This document shows positions 26,263-35,303 of a DNA stretch of 52,108 bases, piece by piece. Each line of letters opens with the position of its first letter. Within the stretch, counting starts at the first letter, position 1. This DNA is from GCA-2401155 sp045047085 (GTDB taxonomy: Bacteria > Pseudomonadota > Alphaproteobacteria > Rhizobiales > Rhizobiaceae). The DNA is taken from positions 1 to 52,108 of the forward strand of contig JASFYT010000037.1 in the NCBI GenBank assembly GCA_045047085.1, given 5' to 3'. The position numbers and the translations under genes are program-made. Under the pieces are notes generated by a model. The model saw only the letters and a list, made by a program, of their open reading frames with translations, had not been told where the DNA came from and did not search any database.

Positions 26263-26853
26263 CTATTGGAACTCAGACAGACGTGCAGCATATCTTGCCA
26301 TTTGATCAATTTCTAGGTTGATGCGATCGCCAACTTTCGCTTCACCCCAAGTTGTTACTTCGCGAGAATGACGAATCAGTAGGACATCGAATTGATTCTT
26401 TTCAACGTTGTTTACGGTCAAAGATGTGCCGTCGAGGCAGATGGAACCTTTACTGGCGATGAATTTGGCTAGATCTTCCGGGGCTTCGAGTACATAACGC
26501 CTTGCATCGCCCTCATCGATGATTTCGATAATTTCGGCGCGACCGTCCACATGGCCGGAAACCAGATGCCCCCCTAATTCGTCACCGATTTTCAGGGATC
26601 GTTCCAGATTTAGACGTGTGCCGATTTCTACTGCGCCCAGACTGGTGAGGCGCAAAGCTTCTTCCCAGGCCTCAACGCAAAACCAGTCACCACCCTTTTG
26701 AGTCACGGTCAGGCAGGTGCCTGCATGGGAAATTGAAGCTCCGATGTCGATGGTGTTGGTGTCATATTTGGTGCGTACTTTGAAACGTTTGCCTTGGTTG
26801 AGTTCTGCAATCTCAATGACAATGCCAATATCGGTTACGAGGCCCGTGAACAT
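26263..26853 (-). CDS. ribE: Riboflavin synthase, alpha chain
   Basis: 196 residues composed of two lumazine-binding repeats: MFTGLVTDIGIV (start) with SISHAGTCLTV near 40, and LVSGHVDGRAEI near 97 with GSICLDGTSLTVNNV near 138. The trimeric enzyme dismutates two lumazines to riboflavin. It starts two bases after the ribD stop, so the pair is coupled. Family length is about 200. The first repeat ligand Ser and the second Cys/Thr pocket positions are preserved. Confidence 0.97.
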   Translation of the reverse strand: MFTGLVTDIGIVIEIAELNQGKRFKVRTKYDTNTIDIGASISHAGTCLTVTQKGGDWFCVEAWEEALRLTSLGAVEIGTRLNLERSLKIGDELGGHLVSGHVDGRAEIIEIIDEGDARRYVLEAPEDLAKFIASKGSICLDGTSLTVNNVEKNQFDVLLIRHSREVTTWGEAKVGDRINLEIDQMARYAARLSEFQ

Positions 26854-26855
26854 CT

Positions 26856-27983
26856 CTATTTTCTCTCAAATCTGTATTGGCGGTCGAAGCCGTGTGATTG
26901 TGGGTTTATAAACTCCCATTCTCCTACCAAATGGAACCTTGCTGGCACATTATCAAGCGTGACGGGGGATAGAACTGCCTGTTCGGAAGGTTTTTCGTCT
27001 ACAGCGCCCGTTCCAATGAATAGCTCGATGGCATCAACTAATCCATCTGCCAAAAAGCTCTTGGCGACCTTGGCTCCGCCTTCAACCATCAAGGACGTGA
27101 TGCCTTTTTCGGCCAGATCGTCCAGCAATTCTGGTAAAGCTATTTGCTCCTCGTGGATTTCGCAGGCGATGAGTTGGCAATGTTTCGCGGCAAGAGCGTT
27201 TTGTTTTTGGCCGTCGCTGGATTTTGGTGCAACGATCCAGCATGACACTTTATCCGCGTTTGATACGATTGCTGAATCCGGCGAAGTACTGAGTTTTGCA
27301 TCGAGCACAACCCGGATTGGCGAGCGGTTTTCCATGCCGGCAAGGCGGCAGGTTAAATCAGGGTTATCGGCGCGAATGGTTGCTGCTCCCACCAAAATGG
27401 CATCGTGGCGAGACCGCATAAGATGAACTTGCGCGCGCGACACAGAGCCAGTGATTGGTAATTGACCATCACCGCGCAGGCCCAACAATCCGTTTTTTGT
27501 CACGGCCAATTTGAGGGTTACGAATGGTCGTCCCAATGCCTTGCGGGTCAAATAGCCCTCGATGTTGCCTGCAGCTGCACTTGCAAGCATTCCCTGTTCG
27601 AAGGGGATACCAGCCTCTTTTAACATAGCATGGCCCTTGCCGCTGACGCGATCATCCGGGTCGATCACCGCGGTTACGACCCGCACAACGTCTGCATCTA
27701 TCAGTGCTTGGGCGCAGGGCGGAGTTTTGCCGTGATGGGCGCAGGGTTCGAGCGTCACATAGGCAGTTGATCCTTTTGCCAGATTACCGCATCGCTCTAA
27801 TGCTACGGATTCGGCGTGGGGCCTGCCGCCGATTGCGGTGACACCAGTTGCTATGATACGGCCATCCTTGACCAGCAGGCACGCCACCGACGGATTGGTT
27901 CCCGTTAACCCTTGATGGTGCCTGCCAATTCGAATAGCCGCAGCCATAAATCGATGGTCGTTGTCGGATGATATCTGGTTCAT
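26856..27983 (-). CDS. ribD: Bifunctional riboflavin deaminase-reductase RibD
   Basis: 375 residues with two domains. The deaminase domain (about 1-150) has the zinc ligands in RPHAESV (His56, catalytic Glu58) and PCAHHGKTPPC (Cys81, Cys90). The reductase domain (about 155-375) has FVTLKLAVTKNGL and MVEGGAKVAKSFL near 312. Together they perform the second and third steps of the pyrimidine branch of riboflavin synthesis. The ATG at 27983 is used; an open frame further upstream overlaps the divergent TyrA-like gene and has no homology. No FMN riboswitch was seen upstream. Confidence 0.96.
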   Translation of the reverse strand: MNQISSDNDHRFMAAAIRIGRHHQGLTGTNPSVACLLVKDGRIIATGVTAIGGRPHAESVALERCGNLAKGSTAYVTLEPCAHHGKTPPCAQALIDADVVRVVTAVIDPDDRVSGKGHAMLKEAGIPFEQGMLASAAAGNIEGYLTRKALGRPFVTLKLAVTKNGLLGLRGDGQLPITGSVSRAQVHLMRSRHDAILVGAATIRADNPDLTCRLAGMENRSPIRVVLDAKLSTSPDSAIVSNADKVSCWIVAPKSSDGQKQNALAAKHCQLIACEIHEEQIALPELLDDLAEKGITSLMVEGGAKVAKSFLADGLVDAIELFIGTGAVDEKPSEQAVLSPVTLDNVPARFHLVGEWEFINPQSHGFDRQYRFERK

Positions 27984-28103
27984 GGGAATTTTGTGGCGCA
28001 ATTGGTGAATAAATGGAAGGAAAATAAGATATCGAAGCGATTGTCGCCCTAATGCATACCTGCTAATAGGCTTTGATAATTTTGAATAACAGGGCAATTT
28101 CAC

Positions 28104-28865
28104 GTGACAAATATAAACTCCATCGGCCTGATTGGCTACGGCAATTTTGGCAAATTTGTACACACGTTGTTTGAGCGTTTTGCGCCGGACACAAATTTTA
28201 GAGTGCATTCACCGAGCCGGCAAAAAAATGGTAGCGGCGGCGGCGGCGTGTTTTATTCATTGGAAGAGGTGGCGGAATGTGATGCGGTATTCCTGTGCGT
28301 GCCGATCAGCCGTTACAAACAATATCTGGAAATGCTGCGGCCCTTGCTGTTACCCCATACGGTTTTGATCGACGTGGCAACGGTTAAAGTTTATACAGGC
28401 GAACTGATCCGCGATATTTTAAAAAGCCAACCTTATATCTCAACTCACCCAATGTTTGGGCCTGAAAGTTATGCCAAACAGAACTATGAAGTGACGGGAT
28501 TGCGGGTTGTGGTGACGGAATCCAATCTTCCTAAAGGCAAGCACAACCAATTGCTGCAACATATTGGGAGCCTTGGGTTTTCTGTTGTCGAAAAGAGTGC
28601 CGAGCAGCACGACAAGGAGGTGGCTGAAACGCTGTTCCTCACCCATTATGTGGGGCAAGTTATTTCGCGTGGCGGCTTTGAGCGGACGGAAATTGATACC
28701 GTATCTTTCGGCTATCTGATGGATGCCGTGGATAGTGTTCGCCACGATACGCAGCTGTTTGAAGATGTGCAGCGCTTCAACCCATATTGCAAGGACGTTA
28801 TAAAACGCTTTGATGCTAGCGAGAACGAAGTGAAGAATATGCTTTTGAATTCGACTTCAGATTAA
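28104..28865 (+). CDS. Prephenate/arogenate dehydrogenase (TyrA-type)
   Basis: 253 residues. Rossmann motif GLIGYGNFGKF at 8-18, the STHPMFGPES motif near 116 (catalytic His) and the C-terminal helical dimer domain with AETLFLTHYVGQ near 178. TyrA enzymes make hydroxyphenylpyruvate or tyrosine; the HPMFGPES form is also seen in plant arogenate dehydrogenases. The start is GTG at 28104; no ATG fits. A glycine run (GSGGGG, residues 44-49) sits where the cofactor-binding loop should be. It lies between divergent ribD and convergent nrdR, overlapping the nrdR stop by four bases (TTAA). It could be the sole TyrA or a paralogue. Confidence 0.85.
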   Translation: MTNINSIGLIGYGNFGKFVHTLFERFAPDTNFRVHSPSRQKNGSGGGGVFYSLEEVAECDAVFLCVPISRYKQYLEMLRPLLLPHTVLIDVATVKVYTGELIRDILKSQPYISTHPMFGPESYAKQNYEVTGLRVVVTESNLPKGKHNQLLQHIGSLGFSVVEKSAEQHDKEVAETLFLTHYVGQVISRGGFERTEIDTVSFGYLMDAVDSVRHDTQLFEDVQRFNPYCKDVIKRFDASENEVKNMLLNSTSD

Positions 28866-29338
28866 TCCTGATCGTCGGTTAGCTCCTGATTGTTGGTTAA
28901 TTCACGGAGCACGGCTTCAAAATCGGCGGCCTCACGGAAATCGCGATAGACCGAGGCGAAGCGTACATAAGCAACCGCATCGACGGCCTTGAGGCCTTCC
29001 ATAACCAGTAGGCCAATTTCATCGGCTGGAATATCGCCCTCGCCTTTCGCTTCCAATTGGCGGACGATGCCGGTGATCATACGCTCGACGCGCTCGGGTT
29101 CGACTTCGCGTTTTCTGAGCGCGACACTGACCGAGCGGGCCAGTTTGTCGCGATCAAATACCACTTTGCGGCCCGATTTTTTTAAAACGGTTAATTCACG
29201 CAATTGCACCCGCTCAAATGTGGTGAAGCGCCCACCGCACCCGGAACAGACCCGACGGCGACGGATAGCGTTGCCATCATCGGTGGGGCGGCTGTCCTTT
29301 ACCTGTGTATCGGCATTGGTGCAGTAGGGGCAATTCAT
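28862..29338 (-). CDS. nrdR: Transcriptional repressor NrdR
   Basis: 158 residues. N-terminal zinc ribbon with MNCPYC and RVCSGCG (four Cys) and an ATP-cone domain (about 49-139, starting LTVLKKSGRKVVFDRDKL). NrdR binds NrdR boxes and represses ribonucleotide reductase genes according to ATP/dATP levels. Length and motifs are standard. It follows glyA by 17 bases, a conserved pairing in the order, so glyA-nrdR are one unit. Confidence 0.97.
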   Translation of the reverse strand: MNCPYCTNADTQVKDSRPTDDGNAIRRRRVCSGCGGRFTTFERVQLRELTVLKKSGRKVVFDRDKLARSVSVALRKREVEPERVERMITGIVRQLEAKGEGDIPADEIGLLVMEGLKAVDAVAYVRFASVYRDFREAADFEAVLRELTNNQELTDDQD

Positions 29339-29355
29339 GAATATTTCCCTGTAGG

Positions 29356-30663
29356 TTACATGTGAGAATAGAGCGGAAAGCGTTTACACAAATCAACAAT
29401 CTTGCCCTGAACCGCGGCTTCCACGTCTGCATTCCCTTCGTCGGAATTTGCTGCATTCAATCCATCGAGTACTTCAGTGATCAAATCGCCGATTTCGCCA
29501 AATTCAGCTTCACCAAACCCACGCGTAGTACCTGCTGGCGTACCAAGACGAATTCCAGAGGTAACAAATGGTTTTTCCGGATCGAAAGGAATACCGTTCT
29601 TGTTGCAGGTGATGTTGGCACGGCCAAGGGAAGCTTCAGCGCGTTTTCCGGTAGCATTTTTGGGACGCAGATCAACCAGCATCAAATGGTTATCCGTACC
29701 GCCTGAAACGATTTCGAGACCGTTCTTTTCCAGGCTCTTAGCCAATGCTTTGGCATTGTTTACAACGTTTTGCGAGTAGACTTTAAAAGACGGGTGAAGT
29801 GCCTCCTTAAAGGCAACCGCTTTTGCTGCAATCACATGCATGAGCGGTCCGCCTTGCAATCCGGGAAAGACGGCAGAGTTCATTTTCTTGGCAATCGCTT
29901 CATCATTGCAGAGAATCATACCACCGCGTGGACCGCGCAAAGATTTATGGGTTGTGGTCGTGGTCACATGGGCATGAGGAACCGGGGTCGAATGCACACC
30001 ACCCGCTACCAGACCAGCAATATGGGCCATATCCACCATCAAATATGCACCTATTGAATCTGCTATTTCGCGGAAACGGGCAAAATCCCATTCGCGGGAA
30101 TAGGCGGTTCCGCCTGCGATGATCAATTTTGGTTTATTTTCTTCCGCAATTTTTGCGATTTCGTCCATATCCAGAAGATGGTCGTCTTGGCGTACTCCAT
30201 AAGAAACCACATTGAACCATTTACCAGACATATTGACCGGCGAACCGTGAGTGAGATGCCCACCAGAGTTTAGATCAAGGCCCATGAATGTATCGCCCGG
30301 CTGCAATAGCGCCAGAAAGACTGCCTGATTCATCTGGCTGCCGGAATTAGGCTGCACATTGGCAAAATTACAACCGAATAGCTCTTTTGCTCGCTCAATT
30401 GCCAGTGTTTCGGCCACATCGACGAATTCACAACCACCATAATAGCGACGCCCCGGATAACCTTCGGCGTATTTATTAGTCATAATGGAACCTTGCGCTT
30501 CCAATACAGCGCGCGAAACGATGTTTTCAGAGGCAATCAATTCTACCTCGTGGCGTTGCCGCCCGAGTTCGTCCTGAATTACGTCGAAAATTTCTGCGTC
30601 TACTTCGGCAAGAGGTTTGTTGAAAAATGCGTCAAGTTCGCTGGAAGTTGTGATGTTGGTCAT
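29356..30663 (-). CDS. glyA: Serine hydroxymethyltransferase
   Basis: 435 residues. It converts serine and tetrahydrofolate to glycine and methylene-tetrahydrofolate in the cytoplasm. The PLP lysine is Lys240 in THKSLRGPRGG; other segments are ELIASENIVS (41-50), YPGRRYYGGCE (69-79), and MVDMAHIAGL near 209. Length is as in other bacteria. It is upstream of nrdR and separate from ldtP by 130 bases. No glycine or SAM-type riboswitch was recognised. Confidence 0.98.
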   Translation of the reverse strand: MTNITTSSELDAFFNKPLAEVDAEIFDVIQDELGRQRHEVELIASENIVSRAVLEAQGSIMTNKYAEGYPGRRYYGGCEFVDVAETLAIERAKELFGCNFANVQPNSGSQMNQAVFLALLQPGDTFMGLDLNSGGHLTHGSPVNMSGKWFNVVSYGVRQDDHLLDMDEIAKIAEENKPKLIIAGGTAYSREWDFARFREIADSIGAYLMVDMAHIAGLVAGGVHSTPVPHAHVTTTTTHKSLRGPRGGMILCNDEAIAKKMNSAVFPGLQGGPLMHVIAAKAVAFKEALHPSFKVYSQNVVNNAKALAKSLEKNGLEIVSGGTDNHLMLVDLRPKNATGKRAEASLGRANITCNKNGIPFDPEKPFVTSGIRLGTPAGTTRGFGEAEFGEIGDLITEVLDGLNAANSDEGNADVEAAVQGKIVDLCKRFPLYSHM

Positions 30664-30793
30664 ATTGCACCCAATTCAGAGGAAATTCATGTGCGCCAAT
30701 TATCACGCTAACTTCAAAACTGCCATAGGGATAAACGTCATATTGGCAATATTTTGCGCCTCTAACTTGCGCGTCGTACCGATGGAAGCAAAT

Positions 30794-32047
30794 TTATTGA
30801 ATGGAAAGCTCTTCAGCGCCATCGCGTTGATAGATATCATCACGGAATTGAATGACACCGTCTTTGGTGGACCATGCGGTGATGTAAGTGAAATATACCG
30901 GTACCGGTTCGACAAGTTTTACATCAATGCGCTCACCGGTTTCAATCACCTGCTCAATGGCACGGCGATTCCAGCCTTCGGTATCCTTGGCAATCCAGCT
31001 AATCAAATCGCGCACATTTTGTACGCGCACGCAGCCAGAAGATTCAAACCGCATCAGCTTGCTGAATAGGCTTTGCTGCGGCGTATCGTGCATATAGACC
31101 GCATGAGGATTGGGGAAATTGATTTTCACAGAGCCCATGGCATTAATTTTTCCCGGTTTCTGGCGAAAGCGATAATTGACGGCTTCTTCTGTATTCCAAT
31201 CAACGGCTGCCGGAAAAATTTCTGTGCCATCGGGGGCAAACATCTGGATATTATTGCGCGTCAGATATTCCGAATCTTTCTGCATCAATGGAATCAAGTC
31301 TTTCTTCACGATGGATACCGGTGCAGTCCAATAGGGATTGAGGTTCAATTCATAGATTTTTGAATTGAGAATTGGTGTTTGACGAGTGATTCTGCCGACG
31401 ATTGCTGTATGGCGTGACGCGACCTGCCCCTGATCGACGGCTTCAATCTGGGCTGCGGGAATATTTACCATCACATAACGATTGCCCAAAAAACCGGACA
31501 TGGAGCGCAGGCGCACCAAATTGGTTTCCAACTGGCCTAAACGCACGCTTGCTGGAATGTTGAGGGCAGCGAACGTATAGCGACCCATCACCCCGTCGGC
31601 TGGCAGTCCGTGGCGGGCCTGAAAGCGCTTTACTGCGCTATCAACCCAAGTATCATATACGTTGCTGTTACCTGATTTGGGAGCCAGATCACCAGAAACA
31701 ATCAGCCTGCGGCGCAGCATTTTTACGTTTTTATGTTCTACACCGAGGCGCAATTTCTTATTCGCTGGAACAACCGACCATCCGCCGCTCAGAGAAATAT
31801 TTCGATATTCCTCAATACCTTTTTCAATAAAGGTTGGCGTAAGCGGGGATAAAATCGGGATATTGGTTGAAGCAAGTTCCGCATCACCTTTGCGCGCATC
31901 GAACTGATCGTTCCATGAACCGCGTTTGCGTGACTTCAGTATTGCTTTGATTGGGTCTTCAGCGCGCGCAATTGCGGGTAAAAGTGAAGCACCTGCAATA
32001 CCACCGGCGATGTTTGCCACTGAAGTTAGGAAATTTCGTCTTTTCAT
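30794..32047 (-). CDS. ldtP: Murein L,D-transpeptidase (LdtP type, YcbB/YkuD domain)
   Basis: 417 residues. N-terminal twin-arginine type signal (MKRRNFLT, hydrophobic to about 28, AxA site near ARA), a peptidoglycan-binding domain (about 105-165) and a YkuD L,D-transpeptidase domain (about 190-350) with His320 and catalytic Cys339 in RFESSGCVRVQ. It makes 3-3 crosslinks or attaches proteins to peptidoglycan in the periplasm. The ATG at 32047 gives this signal; the longer frame lacks sense. In Liberibacter the orthologue ldtP is under control of LdtR, whose gene is next upstream here. Confidence 0.92.
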   Translation of the reverse strand: MKRRNFLTSVANIAGGIAGASLLPAIARAEDPIKAILKSRKRGSWNDQFDARKGDAELASTNIPILSPLTPTFIEKGIEEYRNISLSGGWSVVPANKKLRLGVEHKNVKMLRRRLIVSGDLAPKSGNSNVYDTWVDSAVKRFQARHGLPADGVMGRYTFAALNIPASVRLGQLETNLVRLRSMSGFLGNRYVMVNIPAAQIEAVDQGQVASRHTAIVGRITRQTPILNSKIYELNLNPYWTAPVSIVKKDLIPLMQKDSEYLTRNNIQMFAPDGTEIFPAAVDWNTEEAVNYRFRQKPGKINAMGSVKINFPNPHAVYMHDTPQQSLFSKLMRFESSGCVRVQNVRDLISWIAKDTEGWNRRAIEQVIETGERIDVKLVEPVPVYFTYITAWSTKDGVIQFRDDIYQRDGAEELSIQ

Positions 32048-32252
32048 TGCATAAACCAGTCTGTGAATGACCCGAACACTCAAACAGCCAGCAGGATCAA
32101 CTACGAATAAGGGCCACCTGAACTGTTGAACATTATTTATGCTGCAAAAGTTAAGAAAACAAGGCCGCAGCATCTTGTAGAATAAAACTTTGTCCCAATG
32201 GTGGCGGGCGTCACAAAATTTCCTCTAAGCAACCCTTGATTTCAAACGAAAA

Positions 32253-32278
32253 CAGACCCCATCCAAAGATGGAGCCTG
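32253..32278 (-). terminator. Hairpin after ldtR
   Basis: CAGACCCCATC (32253-32263) and GATGGAGCCTG (32268-32278) pair in 9 of 11 positions around a four-base loop, followed on the minus strand by TTTTCGTTT. It begins about 47 bases after the ldtR stop and may end that transcript before ldtP. Confidence 0.5.
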
Positions 32279-32324
32279 CTTAGTAAACTTATGGTGACTT
32301 GAGGCGAAGTCTAAGTTCTACAGA

Positions 32325-32837
32325 TTAGAGACGATACAATATTTGATCTGTCCAGAAACGCTCAAGGCGCTGCAAGGATTTGTTCAGACGTTCGAATTCT
32401 GTCATATCGATGCCACCAACCTGCTCGATTGAGGCCACATGGCGCTCATAAAGACCGTTGATTGTTGCAGCAACATCTTTGCCCTGCTCTGTGAGTGAGA
32501 TGCGCACTGAGCGACGGTCCACTCGGGATTTTTGATGATTAATGAATCCCTGATCGACAAGCTTTTTCAGATTGTACGAAACATTTGATCCAAGATAGTA
32601 ACCACGGGAACGCAATTCACCTGCGGTCAGTTCTGAACTACCTATATTATAGAGTAGCAGCGCCTGAACCGAATTGATGTCGCTACGCCCCTTGCGATCA
32701 AACTCGTCTTTAATTACATCCAGCAAACGACGGTGCAGTCGCTCGACCAGTGTAAGAGATTCAAGGTATAAAGGCTTGATATCACCCGTGGATGATGGCT
32801 CAATTGCCTTACCAACCAAATCAAGACTATTGGTCAT
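32325..32837 (-). CDS. ldtR: MarR-family regulator LdtR
   Basis: 170 residues: a MarR winged helix fold, with recognition part TAGELRSRGYYLGSNVSYNL (about 90-110) and the wing SRVDRRSVRISLTEQG (about 122-138), flanked by dimer helices. The YYLGSNVSYNLKKL segment is typical of LdtR, shown in Liberibacter and relatives to regulate the L,D-transpeptidase ldtP and osmotic tolerance. The ATG at 32837 has AGGAAGG ten bases upstream. A near-perfect 18-base palindrome (32945-32962) about 110 bases upstream may be its operator. ldtP follows after 277 bases. Confidence 0.9.
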   Translation of the reverse strand: MTNSLDLVGKAIEPSSTGDIKPLYLESLTLVERLHRRLLDVIKDEFDRKGRSDINSVQALLLYNIGSSELTAGELRSRGYYLGSNVSYNLKKLVDQGFINHQKSRVDRRSVRISLTEQGKDVAATINGLYERHVASIEQVGGIDMTEFERLNKSLQRLERFWTDQILYRL

Positions 32838-32944
32838 TATATGTGCCTTCCTGTGTCGGTGGGAGTTTCTCATCCCACTCTTTTGTTGCGCACAATTTGA
32901 CCTGTAAACGATCCCCCGCCCACAGATTGCGCTACCTTTTTTTG

Positions 32945-32962
32945 ACGAGGTTATACCCTCGT
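32945..32962. promoter_or_regulatory. Candidate LdtR operator in the ldtR promoter
   Basis: ACGAGGTTATACCCTCGT pairs in eight of nine positions. On the minus strand its centre reads TATAAC, a possible -10 box, about 110 bases before the ldtR start. The position fits autoregulation. No copy was found in the ldtP leader. Confidence 0.5.
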
Positions 32963-33129
32963 TTCTTGTATATTGTGGTGCAGATATTTCCGTCACCGTG
33001 AACACAAGATAGCCGTATCCAATAAAATTCGAATTAAAGCTTAGGATTAATTTCGTCTTACCAACTTCTTTCAAATTTTAAGAGCTTGAGTAAAAACGGG
33101 TGATTATCAACGATTTCGAAAAATTTCAT

Positions 33130-33540
33130 TCATCTTTTGTTGACGATGATATACTTCGTGGCTTGCAAAACCAGAAAAACCACCACGCAGACAAGGTGGA
33201 ATATCATTAATTTTGGCTGTTCGCCGAATGATTGTGGCAAGCCCATATACATGCCGACCTCAATGCAGATTGCAAATATCCACACAACCGGCCCCCAGGA
33301 AAAGAGACCCCATAAGCCAAGCGAAGTGATTGGAAGCAAGACCGAAAGAACAGCTGCAGCAATGCGCCAATAGTCTGACATGGTATCAAACTGGAAATTT
33401 GCGCCATCATCGTAACCGATTACCCGTAGCCAGTATTGCAAAGCAAACCAAACAAATACCAACGCCACTGCCCTCAAGAATATCACGTAAATGAATTCAA
33501 CCGGATTAGATGTAGGCTGGGTGGTTTGAGTAATAGGCAT
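33130..33540 (-). CDS. DUF6163 family membrane protein
   Basis: 136 residues with four hydrophobic helices (about 18-42, 56-78, 82-100, 108-130). It fits the DUF6163 group, a rhizobial family of unknown function found between hemB and ldtR. It lies upstream of and codirectional with ldtR, with a 292-base gap, so it can have its own transcript. A role in envelope physiology is plausible from the neighbours but not shown. It is divergent from hemB. Confidence 0.7.
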   Translation of the reverse strand: MPITQTTQPTSNPVEFIYVIFLRAVALVFVWFALQYWLRVIGYDDGANFQFDTMSDYWRIAAAVLSVLLPITSLGLWGLFSWGPVVWIFAICIEVGMYMGLPQSFGEQPKLMIFHLVCVVVFLVLQATKYIIVNKR

Positions 33541-33644
33541 TGGAGACTCTGATTTTTGCTTGCTCCCTTATAGGGAAGGTGTGCTAATCAGTGCAAGGAC
33601 AATGGGCGACTTTTAGATTAGTATATCAACAGGTATTGAATATT

Positions 33645-34676
33645 ATGGCACGTGGCGTTGACGAAATTACAAATGGGCGACGGATGCGCCGCAACCGGCG
33701 GTTTGAATGGAACAGGCGACTGGTGCGTGAAAATACGCTGAGCACCAATGATTTAATCTGGCCAATATTCCTGATTGAGGGTGAAAACCGCGCCGAGCCG
33801 GTTAAATCCATGCCGGGAGTTGAGCGTTTGAGTGTCAATCTCGCGGTGAAGGCGGCAAAAGAAGCCTTTGATCTGGGTATTCCAGCAATTGCCACTTTCC
33901 CCAATATTGCTCAGGATATGCGTGATGCTACGGGTTCGGAGGTTTTGAATCCGAACGGACTGATCAATCAGGCAACCCGGGCCATCAAAGAAGCCGTTCC
34001 CGGCATTGGTGTCATTACCGATGTTGCTTTGGACCCGTTCACAGATTCAGGCCATGACGGTATTTTGCGTGATGATATTATCGTCAATGACGAGACTGTT
34101 GAACAGCTTTGCAAAGCTGCGATCATTCAGGCAGAGGGCGGGGCTGATATAATCTCGGCATCTGAAATGATGGATGGTCGCATTGGCGCCATTCGTGACG
34201 CGCTGAATGAGGCTGGATTTTCCGATACAGGAATTCTTGCTTATTCTGCCAAATATACCTCGGCGTTTTATGGCCCTTACCGGGAGGCTGTTGGCACAGA
34301 CAAAATGCTGAAAGGCGACAAGCGTACTTATTTTATGGACCCGGCAAATTCAGACGAAGCGCTTCACGAGGCTGGCCTAGATGTGGCTGAGGGCGCAGAC
34401 ATGCTTATGGTCAAGCCGGGTATGCCCTATCTGGATATCTTGCGGCGGGTCAAAGACGAGTTCCAGATGCCTACCTTTATCTATCAGGTGTCGGGTGAAT
34501 ATTCGATGATTATGGCGGGAGCCGAGAAAGGCTTCCTCGACAAGGAACGAGCCATGCTGGAAAGTCTGATGGCGTTTAAGCGAGCCGGTGCTGACGGAAT
34601 TCTAACCTATTTCGCGCTGGAAGCAGCCGCTATCCTCAATGACCAGAAAAGCCCCGGGAGTACGATGGATATTTAG
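33645..34676 (+). CDS. hemB: Delta-aminolevulinic acid dehydratase (porphobilinogen synthase)
   Basis: 343 residues. It joins two 5-aminolevulinates to porphobilinogen in tetrapyrrole synthesis. Active-site lysines: Lys203 in YSAKYTSAFYGP and Schiff-base Lys257 in MVKPGMPYLD. The metal loop reads TDVALDPFTDSGHDG with Asp in place of the zinc Cys cluster, the Mg-type site of plants and alphaproteobacteria. The ATG at 33645 matches homologues; an upstream GTG at 33591 would add 18 residues. Alone on its strand before the RDD gene 80 bases later. Confidence 0.96.
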   Translation: MARGVDEITNGRRMRRNRRFEWNRRLVRENTLSTNDLIWPIFLIEGENRAEPVKSMPGVERLSVNLAVKAAKEAFDLGIPAIATFPNIAQDMRDATGSEVLNPNGLINQATRAIKEAVPGIGVITDVALDPFTDSGHDGILRDDIIVNDETVEQLCKAAIIQAEGGADIISASEMMDGRIGAIRDALNEAGFSDTGILAYSAKYTSAFYGPYREAVGTDKMLKGDKRTYFMDPANSDEALHEAGLDVAEGADMLMVKPGMPYLDILRRVKDEFQMPTFIYQVSGEYSMIMAGAEKGFLDKERAMLESLMAFKRAGADGILTYFALEAAAILNDQKSPGSTMDI

Positions 34677-34756
34677 GGGGTGGACCTAAGTTCGTTGTAA
34701 TTTGACTGCATTATACCCATCTCTAAGCAAGCAACATTGAATGCATAGAGGGCGAA

Positions 34757-35215
34757 ATGAACACACAAACCGCGAATCATGACAGCTACAACCCAGTTGA
34801 TGTTAATCGTCTGAGTGAAGTCAGACGGCGGCGTATTCTTGCCTTTTTTGTTGATTATCTGGCCGTGGGTGTTTTGTCGTTTCTTGTAGGAATTATCGTA
34901 TTTTTTGCAGGCATCATTACCCTTGGTGCGGCTTGGCTGATCTATCTGGTGCTGGTGCCTCTTGTGGCGATCGCCTATATTGGTATGACCTTGGGTGGGC
35001 CAAATCAAGCGACTATTGGCATGCAAATGTTCTCGCTCAGGATTGAAGCAGACAGCGGTAGGCCCGTAGATCCAATGACAGCGATCCTGCACGGCATCAT
35101 ATTTTGGGCGGCACACATTATGCTGACACCCTTCATGTTGCTGGTGTCGGTGTTTTCCACACGCAAAAGATTGATACAGGATATCCTTCTGGGAACCGTC
35201 ATTTTGCGTGTCTGA
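34757..35215 (+). CDS. RDD-family membrane protein
   Basis: 152 residues, three to four helices. The RDD signature is RRRRILAFFVDYLAVG (Arg and Asp in the first helix); later QATIGMQMFSLRIE and RKRLIQDILLGTVIL are typical of the family. Function is not firm; some members are linked with ion transport or act as chaperones for membrane enzymes. GAGGG lies five to nine bases before the ATG. It follows hemB by 80 bases and precedes the SLC13 gene by 88; no clear terminator between them. Confidence 0.88.
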   Translation: MNTQTANHDSYNPVDVNRLSEVRRRRILAFFVDYLAVGVLSFLVGIIVFFAGIITLGAAWLIYLVLVPLVAIAYIGMTLGGPNQATIGMQMFSLRIEADSGRPVDPMTAILHGIIFWAAHIMLTPFMLLVSVFSTRKRLIQDILLGTVILRV

Positions 35216-35303
35216 TCGATTATTTGGGTAAAATGCCCCTTTCCAAAACCCCTGTACTTGGTGATACTCTTATCTAGAGAAATTGGATGAGTAAGGCATA
35301 GTT

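Noticed and set aside
27984..28103. FMN riboswitch upstream of ribD
   Set aside because: The conserved FMN aptamer segments are not present before ribD, ribE or ribH.
27984..28208. N-terminal extension of ribD by 75 residues
   Set aside because: It overlaps the start of the opposite-strand TyrA-like gene and shows no RibD homology; the ATG at 27983 gives the normal RibD start.
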